Notes under the pieces: generated by a model | Databases searched by the model: none | The model's input: the letters and a program-made list of their open reading frames with translations, nothing else | Told to the model about the DNA's origin: nothing | NCBI RefSeq assembly: GCF_048323675.1 | Contig: NZ_JBLWFK010000005.1 | Span: 248,001-312,000 of the forward strand | From: Mangrovimicrobium sp048323675 | GTDB taxonomy: Bacteria > Pseudomonadota > Gammaproteobacteria > Pseudomonadales > Halieaceae | Length of the DNA stretch: 64,000 nucleotides | Reading direction: 5' to 3' | Made by a program: the position numbers and the translations under genes | In this document: positions 8,910 to 17,356 of the stretch, in pieces | How positions within the stretch are numbered: position 1 is the stretch's first letter | Layout of the letters: the number at the start of each line of letters is the position of its first letter

Positions 8910-10796
8910 ATGAGCCAGTACACCGCAGAAGATATCGAGGTCCTCACCGGTCTCGAGCCCGTGCGCAAGCGCCCGGGCATGTATACCGACACCACCCGCC
9001 CCAACCACCTGGCCCAGGAAGTCATCGACAACAGCGTCGACGAGGCCCTGGCCGGCCACGCCGACCAGATCGATGTCACCCTGCACGCCGATGGCTCACT
9101 CACCGTCAGTGATAACGGCCGCGGCATGCCGGTGGATATCCACCCGGAACAGGGCAAGCCCGGCGTCGAGGTGATCCTCTCCACACTGCACGCGGGGGGC
9201 AAGTTTTCCAACAAGAGCTACCAGTTCAGCGGCGGCCTGCACGGGGTGGGCGTCTCGGTGGTCAACGCGCTCTCCAGCGACCTGATCGTGACCATCCGCC
9301 GCGATGGCGGCGTCCACCGCATCCGCTTTGCCGGTGGTGAAAAGGTCTCCGACCTCGAGGTCATCGACAGCTGCGGCAAACGCAATACCGGCACCACGGT
9401 GACCTTCACTCCGGACCCGAAATATTTCGATTCAGTGAATTTCTCGGTGGGACGCCTCACCCACCTGTTGCGCGCCAAGGCCGTGTTGTGCCCCGGGCTG
9501 CGGGTGAAGTTCAGGGACGAAAAAAAGAACGAGAGCGAGGAGTGGTACTACGAGGACGGCCTCAGCGATTACCTGGCCGACACCACCATCGATTTCCCGG
9601 TGGTGCCGGAGCAGCCCTTCATCGGCAGCTTCAGCGGCTCCAACGAGGGTGTGGACTGGGCGGTGCAATGGCTGCCGGAGGGCGGTGAGGTTACCGCGGA
9701 ATCCTACGTCAACCTGATCCCGACACCCCAGGGCGGCACCCACGTCAACGGCCTGCGCACCGGCCTGCTCGACGCCATGCGCGAGTTCTGCGAGTTGCGC
9801 AGCCTGTTGCCGCGGGGCGTCAAGCTGACCCCCGACGATATCTGGGACCGCTGTGCCTACGTGCTCTCCTCCAAGCTGGAGGACCCGCAGTTCTCAGGCC
9901 AGACCAAGGAGCGCCTGTCCTCGCGTGAAGCCGCGGCCTTTGTCTCCGGGGTCGCCAAGGACGCCTTCAGCCTGTGGCTGAACCAGCACACCGTGGAAGC
10001 CGAGAAAATTGCCGAGCTGTGCATCAACAACGCCCAGAGCCGCCTGCGCAGCGCGAAAAAGGTGGTGCGCAAAAAGGTCTCGGCCGGCCCTGCCCTGCCC
10101 GGCAAGCTGGCCGATTGCTCCGGGGAGGACACCCGCCGCTCCGAGCTGTTCCTGGTGGAGGGCGACTCCGCGGGCGGCAGCGCCAAGCAGGCCCGGGACC
10201 GCGAGTTCCAGGCTATCCTGCCCCTGCGCGGCAAGATCCTGAATACCTGGGAAGTGGACTCCCAGGAAATCCTGGCCTCCCAGGAAGTACACAATATCTC
10301 GGTGGCACTGGGTATCGATCCCGCCAGCGACGACCTCTCCGGCCTGCGCTATGGCAAGGTGTGCATCCTCGCCGACGCGGACTCCGATGGCCTGCACATC
10401 GCCACCCTGATCTGCGCCCTGTTCGTCCGCCATTTCCCGGCACTGGTATCCGCAGGGCACGTCTATGTGGCGATGCCGCCGCTGTACCGTATCGACATCG
10501 GCAAGGAGGTCTACTACGCCCTCGATGAAGGCGAGAAACAGGGCGTGCTCGACCGTATCGAGGCGGAAAAAATCCGCGGCAAGGTCAACGTCCAGCGCTT
10601 CAAGGGGCTCGGTGAGATGAACCCCCTGCAACTGCGGGAAACCACCATGGACCCGGATACCCGGCGCCTGGTCAGGCTGGTCCTGGACGCCGGCGACGGC
10701 ACCCACAGGATGCTCGACATGCTGCTGGCGAAGAAGCGCGCGTCGGATCGCAAGAGCTGGCTGGAAAGCAAGGGCGACCTGGCGGAGGTTGTTTAG
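8910..10796 (+). CDS. parE: DNA topoisomerase IV subunit B
   Basis: ATPase subunit of topoisomerase IV, which separates linked daughter chromosomes together with ParC. The 628 residues hold a GHKL ATPase domain (IDNSVDEALAGHADQI, VSDNGRGMPVDIHPE, GGKFSNKSYQFSGGLHGVG), the transducer domain, and a TOPRIM domain with LVEGDSAGGSAKQARDR and LADADSDGLHIATL, then the C-terminal QRFKGLGEMNP block. Length and the absence of the large GyrB insert separate it from GyrB, and the position next to cpdA/tolC is the standard parE context. ATG 8910 begins MSQYTAEDIEVLTGLEPVRK, the normal ParE start. Confidence 0.97.
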   Translation: MSQYTAEDIEVLTGLEPVRKRPGMYTDTTRPNHLAQEVIDNSVDEALAGHADQIDVTLHADGSLTVSDNGRGMPVDIHPEQGKPGVEVILSTLHAGGKFSNKSYQFSGGLHGVGVSVVNALSSDLIVTIRRDGGVHRIRFAGGEKVSDLEVIDSCGKRNTGTTVTFTPDPKYFDSVNFSVGRLTHLLRAKAVLCPGLRVKFRDEKKNESEEWYYEDGLSDYLADTTIDFPVVPEQPFIGSFSGSNEGVDWAVQWLPEGGEVTAESYVNLIPTPQGGTHVNGLRTGLLDAMREFCELRSLLPRGVKLTPDDIWDRCAYVLSSKLEDPQFSGQTKERLSSREAAAFVSGVAKDAFSLWLNQHTVEAEKIAELCINNAQSRLRSAKKVVRKKVSAGPALPGKLADCSGEDTRRSELFLVEGDSAGGSAKQARDREFQAILPLRGKILNTWEVDSQEILASQEVHNISVALGIDPASDDLSGLRYGKVCILADADSDGLHIATLICALFVRHFPALVSAGHVYVAMPPLYRIDIGKEVYYALDEGEKQGVLDRIEAEKIRGKVNVQRFKGLGEMNPLQLRETTMDPDTRRLVRLVLDAGDGTHRMLDMLLAKKRASDRKSWLESKGDLAEVV

Positions 10797-10884
10797 GCTT
10801 CACGGTGGAAATGGTTTGCCGAGCGCGCAACTTGTGCCATGGTTACGGGCCGATTCACCCAGCGACAACAGGAGATTACCCATC

Positions 10885-11466
10885 ATGCTGAAGAAACTGC
10901 TTTGTGGCGTAACGATGCTCTCGTGCGCCTTTCCCGCTCTCGCCCAGTGGGAACTGGATAACGCGCATTCCAGTATCTATTTCATTTCCATCAAGAATAA
11001 TGCCGTTGCCGAAACCCATCACTTCGGCGGGTTGGTAGGTTACATTGGCGAGGACGGCCAGGTCTCCCTGACCATCGATCTCAACAGCGCCGAGACCATG
11101 ATCCCGATCCGCAACGAGCGCCTGCGCGAGATGCTCTTCGATACGGCGACCTTCCCGACCGCCACGGTGAGTGCGAAGGTTGATCCGGCAATTCTCGATG
11201 AGGTCGGCAAGGGCGCCACCATCACTACCGAGGTGCCGGTTACCCTGTCCCTGCACGGCCTTGAGCAAACCATCAGCGCGCCGCTGACGGTGTTCAGCGA
11301 CGGCGCCAGCATGCGCGCGATGACCTCACAACCGCTGATCATCAAGGCCGGTGACTTCGGTCTCGACGGCGGTATTGAGGCGCTGCGTGAAGTGGCGGGA
11401 CTCAAGGCGATCAGCACCGCTGTGCCGGTGAGCCTGAACCTCTCCTTCAAGGAAGCCGCGAAGTAA
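10885..11466 (+). CDS. YceI family periplasmic lipid-binding protein
   Basis: Secreted single-domain lipocalin-like protein; known YceI members bind isoprenoids such as octaprenyl diphosphate or ubiquinone. The 193-residue precursor starts at ATG 10885, with AGGAG at 10870-10874 as ribosome site, and has a clean signal peptide (MLKKLLCGVTMLSCAFPALA). The mature part opens WELDNAHSSIYFISIKNNAVAETHHF, matching the YceI start W-x-D-x2-H-S-x-I, and carries ETMIPIRNERLREMLF. An upstream in-frame extension to 10789 is not used, because it would bury the signal peptide. It follows parE by 88 nt. The ligand is unknown. Confidence 0.88.
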   Translation: MLKKLLCGVTMLSCAFPALAQWELDNAHSSIYFISIKNNAVAETHHFGGLVGYIGEDGQVSLTIDLNSAETMIPIRNERLREMLFDTATFPTATVSAKVDPAILDEVGKGATITTEVPVTLSLHGLEQTISAPLTVFSDGASMRAMTSQPLIIKAGDFGLDGGIEALREVAGLKAISTAVPVSLNLSFKEAAK

Positions 11467-11573
11467 GCGGCGCCTGACTCCCCTGCCCCGATTACCCGGC
11501 CTGCCCAGGGCCGGGGATCACCTGGTTCCCCCGCTCCCGGAAATTCCTTCAGCGCTGGTTTCCGCGGCGGTGT

Positions 11574-12164
11574 TTACTGGCCAACAAAGAATTTCTGCAC
11601 ACCTTCGAAAAACATCTGCACGGAAATAATCACCAGGATCATACCCATCAGGCGTTCCATGGCGGTCAGGCCGCGGTCGCCCAGCGTGCGCAGCAGCAGG
11701 GGCGCCGACATCAGCATGATGGCCGCCGCCGCCCAGGCGCCGACGAGTGCCAGGGTCCAGTCCAGCATGCGGCCGGGGTTGGAGGTGACCAACAGCATGG
11801 AAATCGCCAGTGCGGAGGGGCCGGCGACCATGGGAATGGCCAGGGGCACGATGAAAGGCTCCCCCTGGGGCATCTGGCCCATGATGCCGTGGGGCGAGGG
11901 GAAGATCATGCGCAGGGCGATCAGGAACAGGATGATAGCCCCGGCGATGCTGATGGACTCCTGGCGCAGCCCCAGCAATTCGAGCAACGCGCCGCCGCCC
12001 CAGAGAAAGATCAGCAGTACCACCAGGGCGATCAGCAGCTCGCGGATCAGCACCTTCTGCCGCCGGGCCGGGTCCACATCCTTGAGAACTGCAAGGAATA
12101 CCGGCACGTTCCCCACGGGGTCCATGACGAAAAGCAGGGTGATAAAGGCTGAAGTGATTTCCAT
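11574..12164 (-). CDS. MarC family integral membrane protein
   Basis: Inner membrane protein of the MarC/UPF0056 family with about six transmembrane helices; transport function is suspected but not established. The 196-residue chain starts MEITSAFITLLFVMDPVGNV, the conserved MDPxGNxP entry motif of the family, and contains PLAIPMVAGPSALAISMLLV and RLMGMILVIISVQMFFEGV. I take ATG 12164. A longer frame to 12242 exists but would run into the divergent gene at 12212 and lacks family similarity. The divergent sulfotransferase gene starts 47 nt away, so both promoters must lie in a very short region. Confidence 0.88.
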   Translation of the reverse strand: MEITSAFITLLFVMDPVGNVPVFLAVLKDVDPARRQKVLIRELLIALVVLLIFLWGGGALLELLGLRQESISIAGAIILFLIALRMIFPSPHGIMGQMPQGEPFIVPLAIPMVAGPSALAISMLLVTSNPGRMLDWTLALVGAWAAAAIMLMSAPLLLRTLGDRGLTAMERLMGMILVIISVQMFFEGVQKFFVGQ

Positions 12165-12211
12165 GGGGATAAAGGATAGCCTAAGCGCTGCTCCTGAAGG
12201 AATGCATGTGA

Positions 12212-13771
12212 ATGAAAGACGCCGCGGCAGATCTCGCTTCAATCCGCGCCCTGCTCCAGGCCGGTCAATTCGAACCGGCGATCAACCACTGCATGGAGCT
12301 GGTGCAAGCGCTGCCCGACCTCTGGGAAGCCTGGTACCTGCTAGGCTGCGCCTGTCGCGGCGCTGGCGACCTGGCTAACGCCCAGATGGCACTGCGCGGG
12401 GTCCTGCAGGCGCAGCCGGATAACCTGCCCGCGCTGCGGGAACTGGCCCAGGTGCTGGAGTTGATGGACGAGCTGGTCGCCGCCACGGAAATCTACCGGC
12501 GAATTTATCACCTCGATCCCACTGACAGCTTCGCTTCCCTGAAGCGTGGTGACATCCTCTCGGCGCTCGGCCGCAGCAGTGACGCGCTGGCCTGTTATCG
12601 CGCGGTGCTGGCTGGCGATCCCGACAACCTGGCAGGGCTGCTCAGCGCTGGCCACGCAGCGCGGGCGCTGGGCGAAAAGCCTGCAGCGATAGACAATTAT
12701 CGCCGCGCCTGCCGCGCTCATCCCACCAGCGGTACCGCCTGGCACAGTCTCGCCAACCTCAAGGACTATGTTTTCAGTGACGCGGAACTGGACGCCATGG
12801 AGCACTCGCTGGCGGCCGGCAGCGAGCAGGATGCCGCGGCGCTCGGTACCCTGTTCGCCCTGGGGTCGGCCTATGACCAGCGGGGGGAGTTCGATAGGGC
12901 CTGGTCCTGCTACCGGCGGGGGAACCGGCTGGGGGAATCCCTGCGCCCCTGGAGCGCGGAGGCCTTTCAGGCGGAAGTGGACGCGGTGATAGAGGCCTTT
13001 CCCGCGCAGCAACTGGCAGTCACTTCGCGAACGCCCCCTTCGCAGCCCTCCCCCATTTTCATTGTCGGCCTGCCGCGTTCCGGCTCGACCCTGGTGGAGC
13101 AGATACTGGCCAGCCACAGCGCCATCGAAGGCACCCGGGAATTGCCTTCCCTGCCCCGCCTGACCCGCAGCCTGCGCTCGCGCAGCGACCCCCGGCAGCG
13201 CTATCCGCATATCGTGGCATCGCTGGGGCCGGGCGACCTGGAATTGCTGGGCAGGGATTACCTGAATGCCTGCGCCCCCCAACTGCGTTCGGGACGGGCT
13301 TTTTTTACCGATAAACTGCCCAATAACTTCCTGCACATCGGCTTTATCCAGATGCTGTTTCCGGGCGCGCCGATCGTGCATGTGTACCGCAACCCGCTGG
13401 ATTGCTGTGTCGCCAATCTCCGGCACCACTTCGCGCGGCAACAGAATTTCGCCTACAGCGAAGAGCGCATGGCCCATTATTTCAACCAGTACCGGCGCCT
13501 GATGGCGCACTGGGAGGGCTTACTGCCGGGGCGTATCGTCAATGTCGGCTATGAACAGCTGGTGACCGATCCCGAGGGTGAAATCACCCGGCTGCTGGAG
13601 GCGCTGGGAGTGGGCTTCGAGGAGAGCTGCCAGAGGTTTTACCAGAGCGGGCGCGAAGTCCATACGGCGAGTTCCGAGCAGGTGCGCCAGCCAATCTATA
13701 CATCCTCCATCGGCATCTGGAAGCGTTACGCAGCGCAGCTTGGAGATTTGCAGGCCCTGCTGGCCCGGTAG
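12212..13771 (+). CDS. TPR-repeat sulfotransferase
   Basis: Predicted cytoplasmic sulfotransferase using PAPS as donor. The N-terminal ~250 residues are tetratricopeptide repeats, with spaced G-A-Y/F pairs such as AWYLLGCACRGAGDLANAQ, ALGRSSDALACYRAVLAGDP and GSAYDQRGEFDRAWSCYRRG. From residue ~280 the Sulfotransfer domain begins with the 5'-phosphosulfate loop IFIVGLPRSGSTLVEQIL and later the 3'-phosphate segment VHVYRNPLDCCVANL. ATG 12212 gives 519 residues. TPR-sulfotransferase fusions are common in marine Proteobacteria; targets are mostly unknown, and a protein or glycan acceptor is possible. A strong terminator follows at 13793. Confidence 0.85.
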   Translation: MKDAAADLASIRALLQAGQFEPAINHCMELVQALPDLWEAWYLLGCACRGAGDLANAQMALRGVLQAQPDNLPALRELAQVLELMDELVAATEIYRRIYHLDPTDSFASLKRGDILSALGRSSDALACYRAVLAGDPDNLAGLLSAGHAARALGEKPAAIDNYRRACRAHPTSGTAWHSLANLKDYVFSDAELDAMEHSLAAGSEQDAAALGTLFALGSAYDQRGEFDRAWSCYRRGNRLGESLRPWSAEAFQAEVDAVIEAFPAQQLAVTSRTPPSQPSPIFIVGLPRSGSTLVEQILASHSAIEGTRELPSLPRLTRSLRSRSDPRQRYPHIVASLGPGDLELLGRDYLNACAPQLRSGRAFFTDKLPNNFLHIGFIQMLFPGAPIVHVYRNPLDCCVANLRHHFARQQNFAYSEERMAHYFNQYRRLMAHWEGLLPGRIVNVGYEQLVTDPEGEITRLLEALGVGFEESCQRFYQSGREVHTASSEQVRQPIYTSSIGIWKRYAAQLGDLQALLAR

Positions 13772-13792
13772 GCAGTTTCAGGCGGCAATAAA

Positions 13793-13820
13793 AAAACCCG
13801 CGCCGTGAAGCGCGGGTTTT
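13793..13820. terminator. Bidirectional rho-independent terminator
   Basis: Perfect 11-bp stem AAAACCCGCGC (13793-13803) and GCGCGGGTTTT (13810-13820) with a 6-nt loop. A-run on one side and T-run on the other mean it can end transcription from the sulfotransferase gene on the plus strand and from the TonB receptor on the minus strand, whose stop is at 13863. Confidence 0.85.
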
Positions 13821-13829
13821 CAATTGGGA

Positions 13830-13851
13830 GGCACCGGCCCTGGCCGGTGCC
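13830..13851. other. Perfect hairpin beside the terminator
   Basis: GGCACCGGCC (13830-13839) pairs with GGCCGGTGCC (13842-13851) across a 2-nt loop. It lies 11 nt downstream of the TonB receptor stop, before the terminator on that strand, and probably adds 3'-end mRNA stability or helps termination. Confidence 0.5.
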
Positions 13852-13862
13852 GTTAACCCCGC

Positions 13863-16562
13863 TTAGAAGCGCAGGGTGATGCGGCCGTAGTACTCACGGC
13901 CCAGTGCATCGTAGTAGGACTGGTTGTACTCGGGCCAGCCGGTTTCGGTCGGATCTTCGTTCGGACCTTCGTCGGTGACGTTGTTTACACCCAGCTGGAC
14001 AGACCAGTTGTCGGTGATGTCCCAACCGCCGGAGAGGTTGAAGCGCCACTGGTCGTCGACAGTCTCACCACCGATGATGTCGCCCGGATCGAAGAAGCGG
14101 GCGTTGATACCTTCCATCTCACCCAGGTAGGTGACGAAGGCAGTGGCGTAGAACGAGTCCATGTACCAGTTGACGGTGAAGTTGGCCTTCCACTCGGGGA
14201 TGGAACCTTCTTCCAGGTAGTCAACGACCGGGTCGTCCGCGGTGAACTGGTCATCGTAGGTCAGCATGTAGGTGGAGTTGGTCTTGAACACCCACTGGCC
14301 GATCGCCGTATCGATGGAGTAGGACAGCGCGAAGTCGATACCCTCGGATTCCAGGAACGACAGGTTCTGGGCAGTCGCGTTGATCACCTCGATGAAGCCG
14401 GTGGTCGGGTTGCGAGTGATCAGGTTGCCGTAGGTGTCGGGGTCGTTGGCAATGGTCTGCGCATCGATCTCGTTGACGATGTCATCGATGTTGATGTGCC
14501 ACCAGTCAGCGGAGAACTGCCAGTCGCCGGCGAACTCAAACTCGAATACCGCGCCCACGTTCCAGCTCTCGCCGGTTTCCGCGTCGAGGTCCGGGTTGGC
14601 GCCGGAGTTGGAGTCGATGTACAGCTCGCCGTTACAGGCCGCGATGGAGCTGCCCGGGCCGATGCTGCCGCCGGCCGCCGCACAACCCTGCGGGTCGGTG
14701 ATCTGCTGGAAGCCAAACACCGGGTCACCGTAGACGCGGGCCAGGTCGGGCGCGCGGAAGGTTTCACCCCAGCTGGCACGCAGCAGCAGCGGGTCGATGG
14801 GACGCCACTCGACGGCGAACTGGAATACGGTGCTGTCACCGAAGTCGCTGTAGTCGTCGTAGCGTACCGCACCGGTTACTTCAACACTGTCGAATACCGG
14901 GATCAGGATCTCACCGTAGGCGGAATCCCAGGTCCGGGTGCCGGCACCGCCAGAGGCGCCAGTGGACAGGATTTCGTTGTTCTTGGACGCTTCGTCGGCG
15001 TCGCGGGTGAAGTATTCCTTGTAGGTTTCGATACCGGCCGCGTACTTGACGGTGCCAGCAGGCGCCTCGGCGATATCGCCCTGGAAGCTCAGGTAAGCGC
15101 CCGTCAGGGTGGATTCGTCGTTGGCAGTCGGGTTGTACCGGGTGGCGGCCAGGTCGGAGGCGGAAATGGGCTTCAGCAGGGAGTTGCCGTTGGCGCCATT
15201 GGTCTCGCCGATGATGTAGCGGAAGAAGCTTTCCGCGCTGGCGTAGCCGGGAGAATTGGTATCGACCGCCTGGCGGCCCCAGTTCCAGCCCAGCTGCCAG
15301 TCGTGGTCGTCGAACAGCTTGCCGTCCAGCTCCGTGGCAAAGCGGAAGTTGTCCGTCTTGTAGTCTTCGGTACGCGGGCCGTACTCGATGGCGCGGCGGG
15401 TGTAGTAGTAGCCGCCGTCGGGCAGGTCGGCGAAGTCGCCGTCAAAAGCCGTGGCCTGGTCGAGGAAGGCGTTGCTGCCAGAGCGGTCGGAGATGGCTTC
15501 AACCATGCCGTTTTCGACGTAGAAGGTGTACTCGTCGATCGGCATCGCTTCAATTTCCTTGTGGACATTGGAGCGGGTGTAGTTCAGCGTAGTTTTCAGG
15601 CTGATGTCATCGGTGAAGTCGAAACGGTTGCGCAGCATGGTGGACAGCCGGTCCTGTTCGGGGAACAGGTGACGGTAGTTGGTCCGGTTGAAACCACAGA
15701 TGTTGGTGCCGGGAATGATATCCCAGGGCTGCATGCCGCGAGCGGTACACTCTTCGGGGCTCAGGGTCTTGACCGGCAGGCCGGAGAAGCTGCGCAGTGC
15801 CGCACCGTAGGAGCTGTAGGAGCCCCACTGGTTGTCGAAGGCGAAGTCGTCACCGATGTCGAAGTTCTTGCGCTGGTTGGCGAACAGGTCTTCCTTGTTC
15901 TCATACTCGATGAAGAACATGGTGGACGACTTGTCGCTGGTGGTACCCGCGATCATGGACGCGGTCTGGGTGGCGCGGCCGCCCTCGTCGGTGTCGGAAG
16001 CGCGAACGCTGAACTCGACGCCTTCAAAATCGTCTTTCATGATGATGTTGATAACACCACCCATGGCGTCGGCACCGTAAATCGCCGATGCACCGGAGGT
16101 CAGCACTTCCACGCGCTCGATGGCGCCGATGGGAATGTTCGCGGTATCGGTGAAGGTGATGGTGCCGCCGGCGCCTACCGGGTAGGAGGGCACACGCAGG
16201 CCGTCGATCAGGGTCAGTGAGCGACCGAGACCGGCGCCGCGCAGGTCAATGCCGGATGCGGCAGGCGTAAAGCCGAAAGTTTCCTGCTGGGTCAGCGAGC
16301 CACCGGTGTTCTGGGTCAGGCTGTTCAGGATGTCCTGGGTGCTGGTGAAACCCTGGCTCTTGATGGCTTCCGAATCTACGGATACCACCGGAGTAGGGCC
16401 GGTGAACTGGTCGCGGGCGATGCGCGAACCGGTAACTACGACCTCTTCTACCTGTTCTTCTGCTGCGTTGCCCTGGGCGAAGGCAAGCTGAGGCAGGAAT
16501 GCCGCTGCTCCCAGGCCCATTGCGGCAGAGACCGCTAGAGTGAGACGATTTTTCCTCAACAT
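13863..16562 (-). CDS. TonB-dependent receptor
   Basis: Outer-membrane active-transport receptor, 899 residues from ATG 16562, which has AGGGG eight bases upstream; an in-frame ATG at 16601 lacks a ribosome site. Signal peptide LTLAVSAAMGLGAAAFLPQL ends near AFAQ. The plug contains a TonB-box-like stretch EEVVVTGSRI, then GIDLRGAGLGRSLTLIDGLR and IERVEVLTSGASAIYGADAM with GGVINIIMK, the standard plug signatures. The barrel ends REYYGRITLRF, with the terminal aromatic needed for outer-membrane insertion. There is no STN signalling domain. Cargo is unknown; the barrel is rich in Asp/Tyr and Trp, as in many marine receptors for oligomers. No transporter or hydrolase sits next to it to suggest a substrate. 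Confidence 0.92.
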   Translation of the reverse strand: MLRKNRLTLAVSAAMGLGAAAFLPQLAFAQGNAAEEQVEEVVVTGSRIARDQFTGPTPVVSVDSEAIKSQGFTSTQDILNSLTQNTGGSLTQQETFGFTPAASGIDLRGAGLGRSLTLIDGLRVPSYPVGAGGTITFTDTANIPIGAIERVEVLTSGASAIYGADAMGGVINIIMKDDFEGVEFSVRASDTDEGGRATQTASMIAGTTSDKSSTMFFIEYENKEDLFANQRKNFDIGDDFAFDNQWGSYSSYGAALRSFSGLPVKTLSPEECTARGMQPWDIIPGTNICGFNRTNYRHLFPEQDRLSTMLRNRFDFTDDISLKTTLNYTRSNVHKEIEAMPIDEYTFYVENGMVEAISDRSGSNAFLDQATAFDGDFADLPDGGYYYTRRAIEYGPRTEDYKTDNFRFATELDGKLFDDHDWQLGWNWGRQAVDTNSPGYASAESFFRYIIGETNGANGNSLLKPISASDLAATRYNPTANDESTLTGAYLSFQGDIAEAPAGTVKYAAGIETYKEYFTRDADEASKNNEILSTGASGGAGTRTWDSAYGEILIPVFDSVEVTGAVRYDDYSDFGDSTVFQFAVEWRPIDPLLLRASWGETFRAPDLARVYGDPVFGFQQITDPQGCAAAGGSIGPGSSIAACNGELYIDSNSGANPDLDAETGESWNVGAVFEFEFAGDWQFSADWWHINIDDIVNEIDAQTIANDPDTYGNLITRNPTTGFIEVINATAQNLSFLESEGIDFALSYSIDTAIGQWVFKTNSTYMLTYDDQFTADDPVVDYLEEGSIPEWKANFTVNWYMDSFYATAFVTYLGEMEGINARFFDPGDIIGGETVDDQWRFNLSGGWDITDNWSVQLGVNNVTDEGPNEDPTETGWPEYNQSYYDALGREYYGRITLRF

Positions 16563-16687
16563 ATGAAATACCCCTGTTGTATGTTCATTCAGTATCTTCA
16601 TTCAATCGTGAGGTGGCCGCGGATAGCCACTGTACACCCAATGTAAACGAAGAAAGGGGAGTCGGCCTCATGTGGCACGGGCAGAAA

Positions 16688-16740
16688 TGTGACAAATTCA
16701 CACTTTTGCCCGGGAACTTGTCAAAGTACCAAAATTTGGT
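16688..16740 (-). promoter_or_regulatory. Candidate promoter and operators of the TonB receptor at 13863
   Basis: Read on the minus strand there is a consensus -35 TTGACA at 16724-16719. Just upstream of it is a perfect 13-nt inverted repeat ACCAAAATTTGGT (16728-16740). Downstream, at the expected -10 zone, is TGTGACAAATTCACA (16688-16702), an inverted repeat with CRP-like half-sites TGTGA/TCACA but a 5-nt rather than the usual 6-nt spacer. The -10 box itself is weak. Function is inferred from symmetry and position only. Confidence 0.4.
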
Positions 16741-16776
16741 CTCAGGAATGCAGGGTAAGTCCCTGAAATAGAAAGA

Positions 16777-17253
16777 CTACTTTATCTTTTTGACGCCCAC
16801 GGAACGGCCGCTGGCGACGTGTTCCATCTCGAAAAAGCCCAGTGTATTGCGTCGGATGGTGACGGCCGTGTCCTCTCCCGGGTAATAAAAGCGGCCACTC
16901 ACGCGCTGTTCCCAGACCTCGCCATTGTCCAGGTAGAAACGGGTTTTTCCTGACCAGCCCTTGAATGGGGGCTTCACGTTGGCGCTAAGACCCTCGATCT
17001 CTTCCAGCGACTTCACGGCGTCGGAGCTCTCGCGCAAGCGGGGTGCTTCCCACGCGGTGTAGTGGATCAGCCACTGGTTGAGGGCGTCACGCTCCTGCGG
17101 ACTGAGTTTATCAAGGCCAGCCGCGCGATACTCCTGATCGGACATCAGGCCTTCTACGCCGGGGAAATCCCCGCTGGGTTCCGCTGCCAGCGACAGGTTG
17201 GACCCGTTTGCCAGTGCCAGCAGGGTGAGGAATGAAATGGAGGAAAAACGCAT
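16777..17253 (-). CDS. Small secreted protein of unknown function
   Basis: I do not recognise a family. The 158-residue chain from ATG 17253 (AGAGG six bases upstream) has a signal peptide MRFSSISFLTLLALANGSNL ending near SLAA. The mature part has an acidic/helical first half with SPQERDALNQWLIHYTAW and a second half rich in aromatic and charged residues (GWSGKTRFYLDNGEVWEQR, RFYYPGEDTAVTIRRN) that could be a small beta-sandwich. It lies between two TonB receptor genes on the same strand, so it may be periplasmic and linked to uptake or its regulation; that is only a guess from position. An ATG at 17268 is the alternative start. Confidence 0.65.
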   Translation of the reverse strand: MRFSSISFLTLLALANGSNLSLAAEPSGDFPGVEGLMSDQEYRAAGLDKLSPQERDALNQWLIHYTAWEAPRLRESSDAVKSLEEIEGLSANVKPPFKGWSGKTRFYLDNGEVWEQRVSGRFYYPGEDTAVTIRRNTLGFFEMEHVASGRSVGVKKIK

Positions 17254-17356
17254 GGGTGGCCTCTGCATATTGGGGGACTTTGCCGCGCCGTATTGCGCGC
17301 GCTGCTGTTGCGAAGCATTCGGGCAAGGCGCGGATTAATGCGCCAGGCCGCGAAGG

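Noticed and set aside
11495..11515. Hairpin CCCGGCC/GGCCGGG between yceI and marC as terminator
   Set aside because: No T-run follows on either strand, so it is too weak to call.
14496..16220. Plus-strand open frame of 574 codons inside the TonB receptor gene
   Set aside because: Shadow of a receptor gene with intact plug and barrel signatures; composition is Val/Gly-rich and unlike a protein.
16688..16702. A true CRP site
   Set aside because: Half-sites fit but the spacer is 5 nt, not 6, and it lies over the -10 region. Kept only as an inverted repeat.
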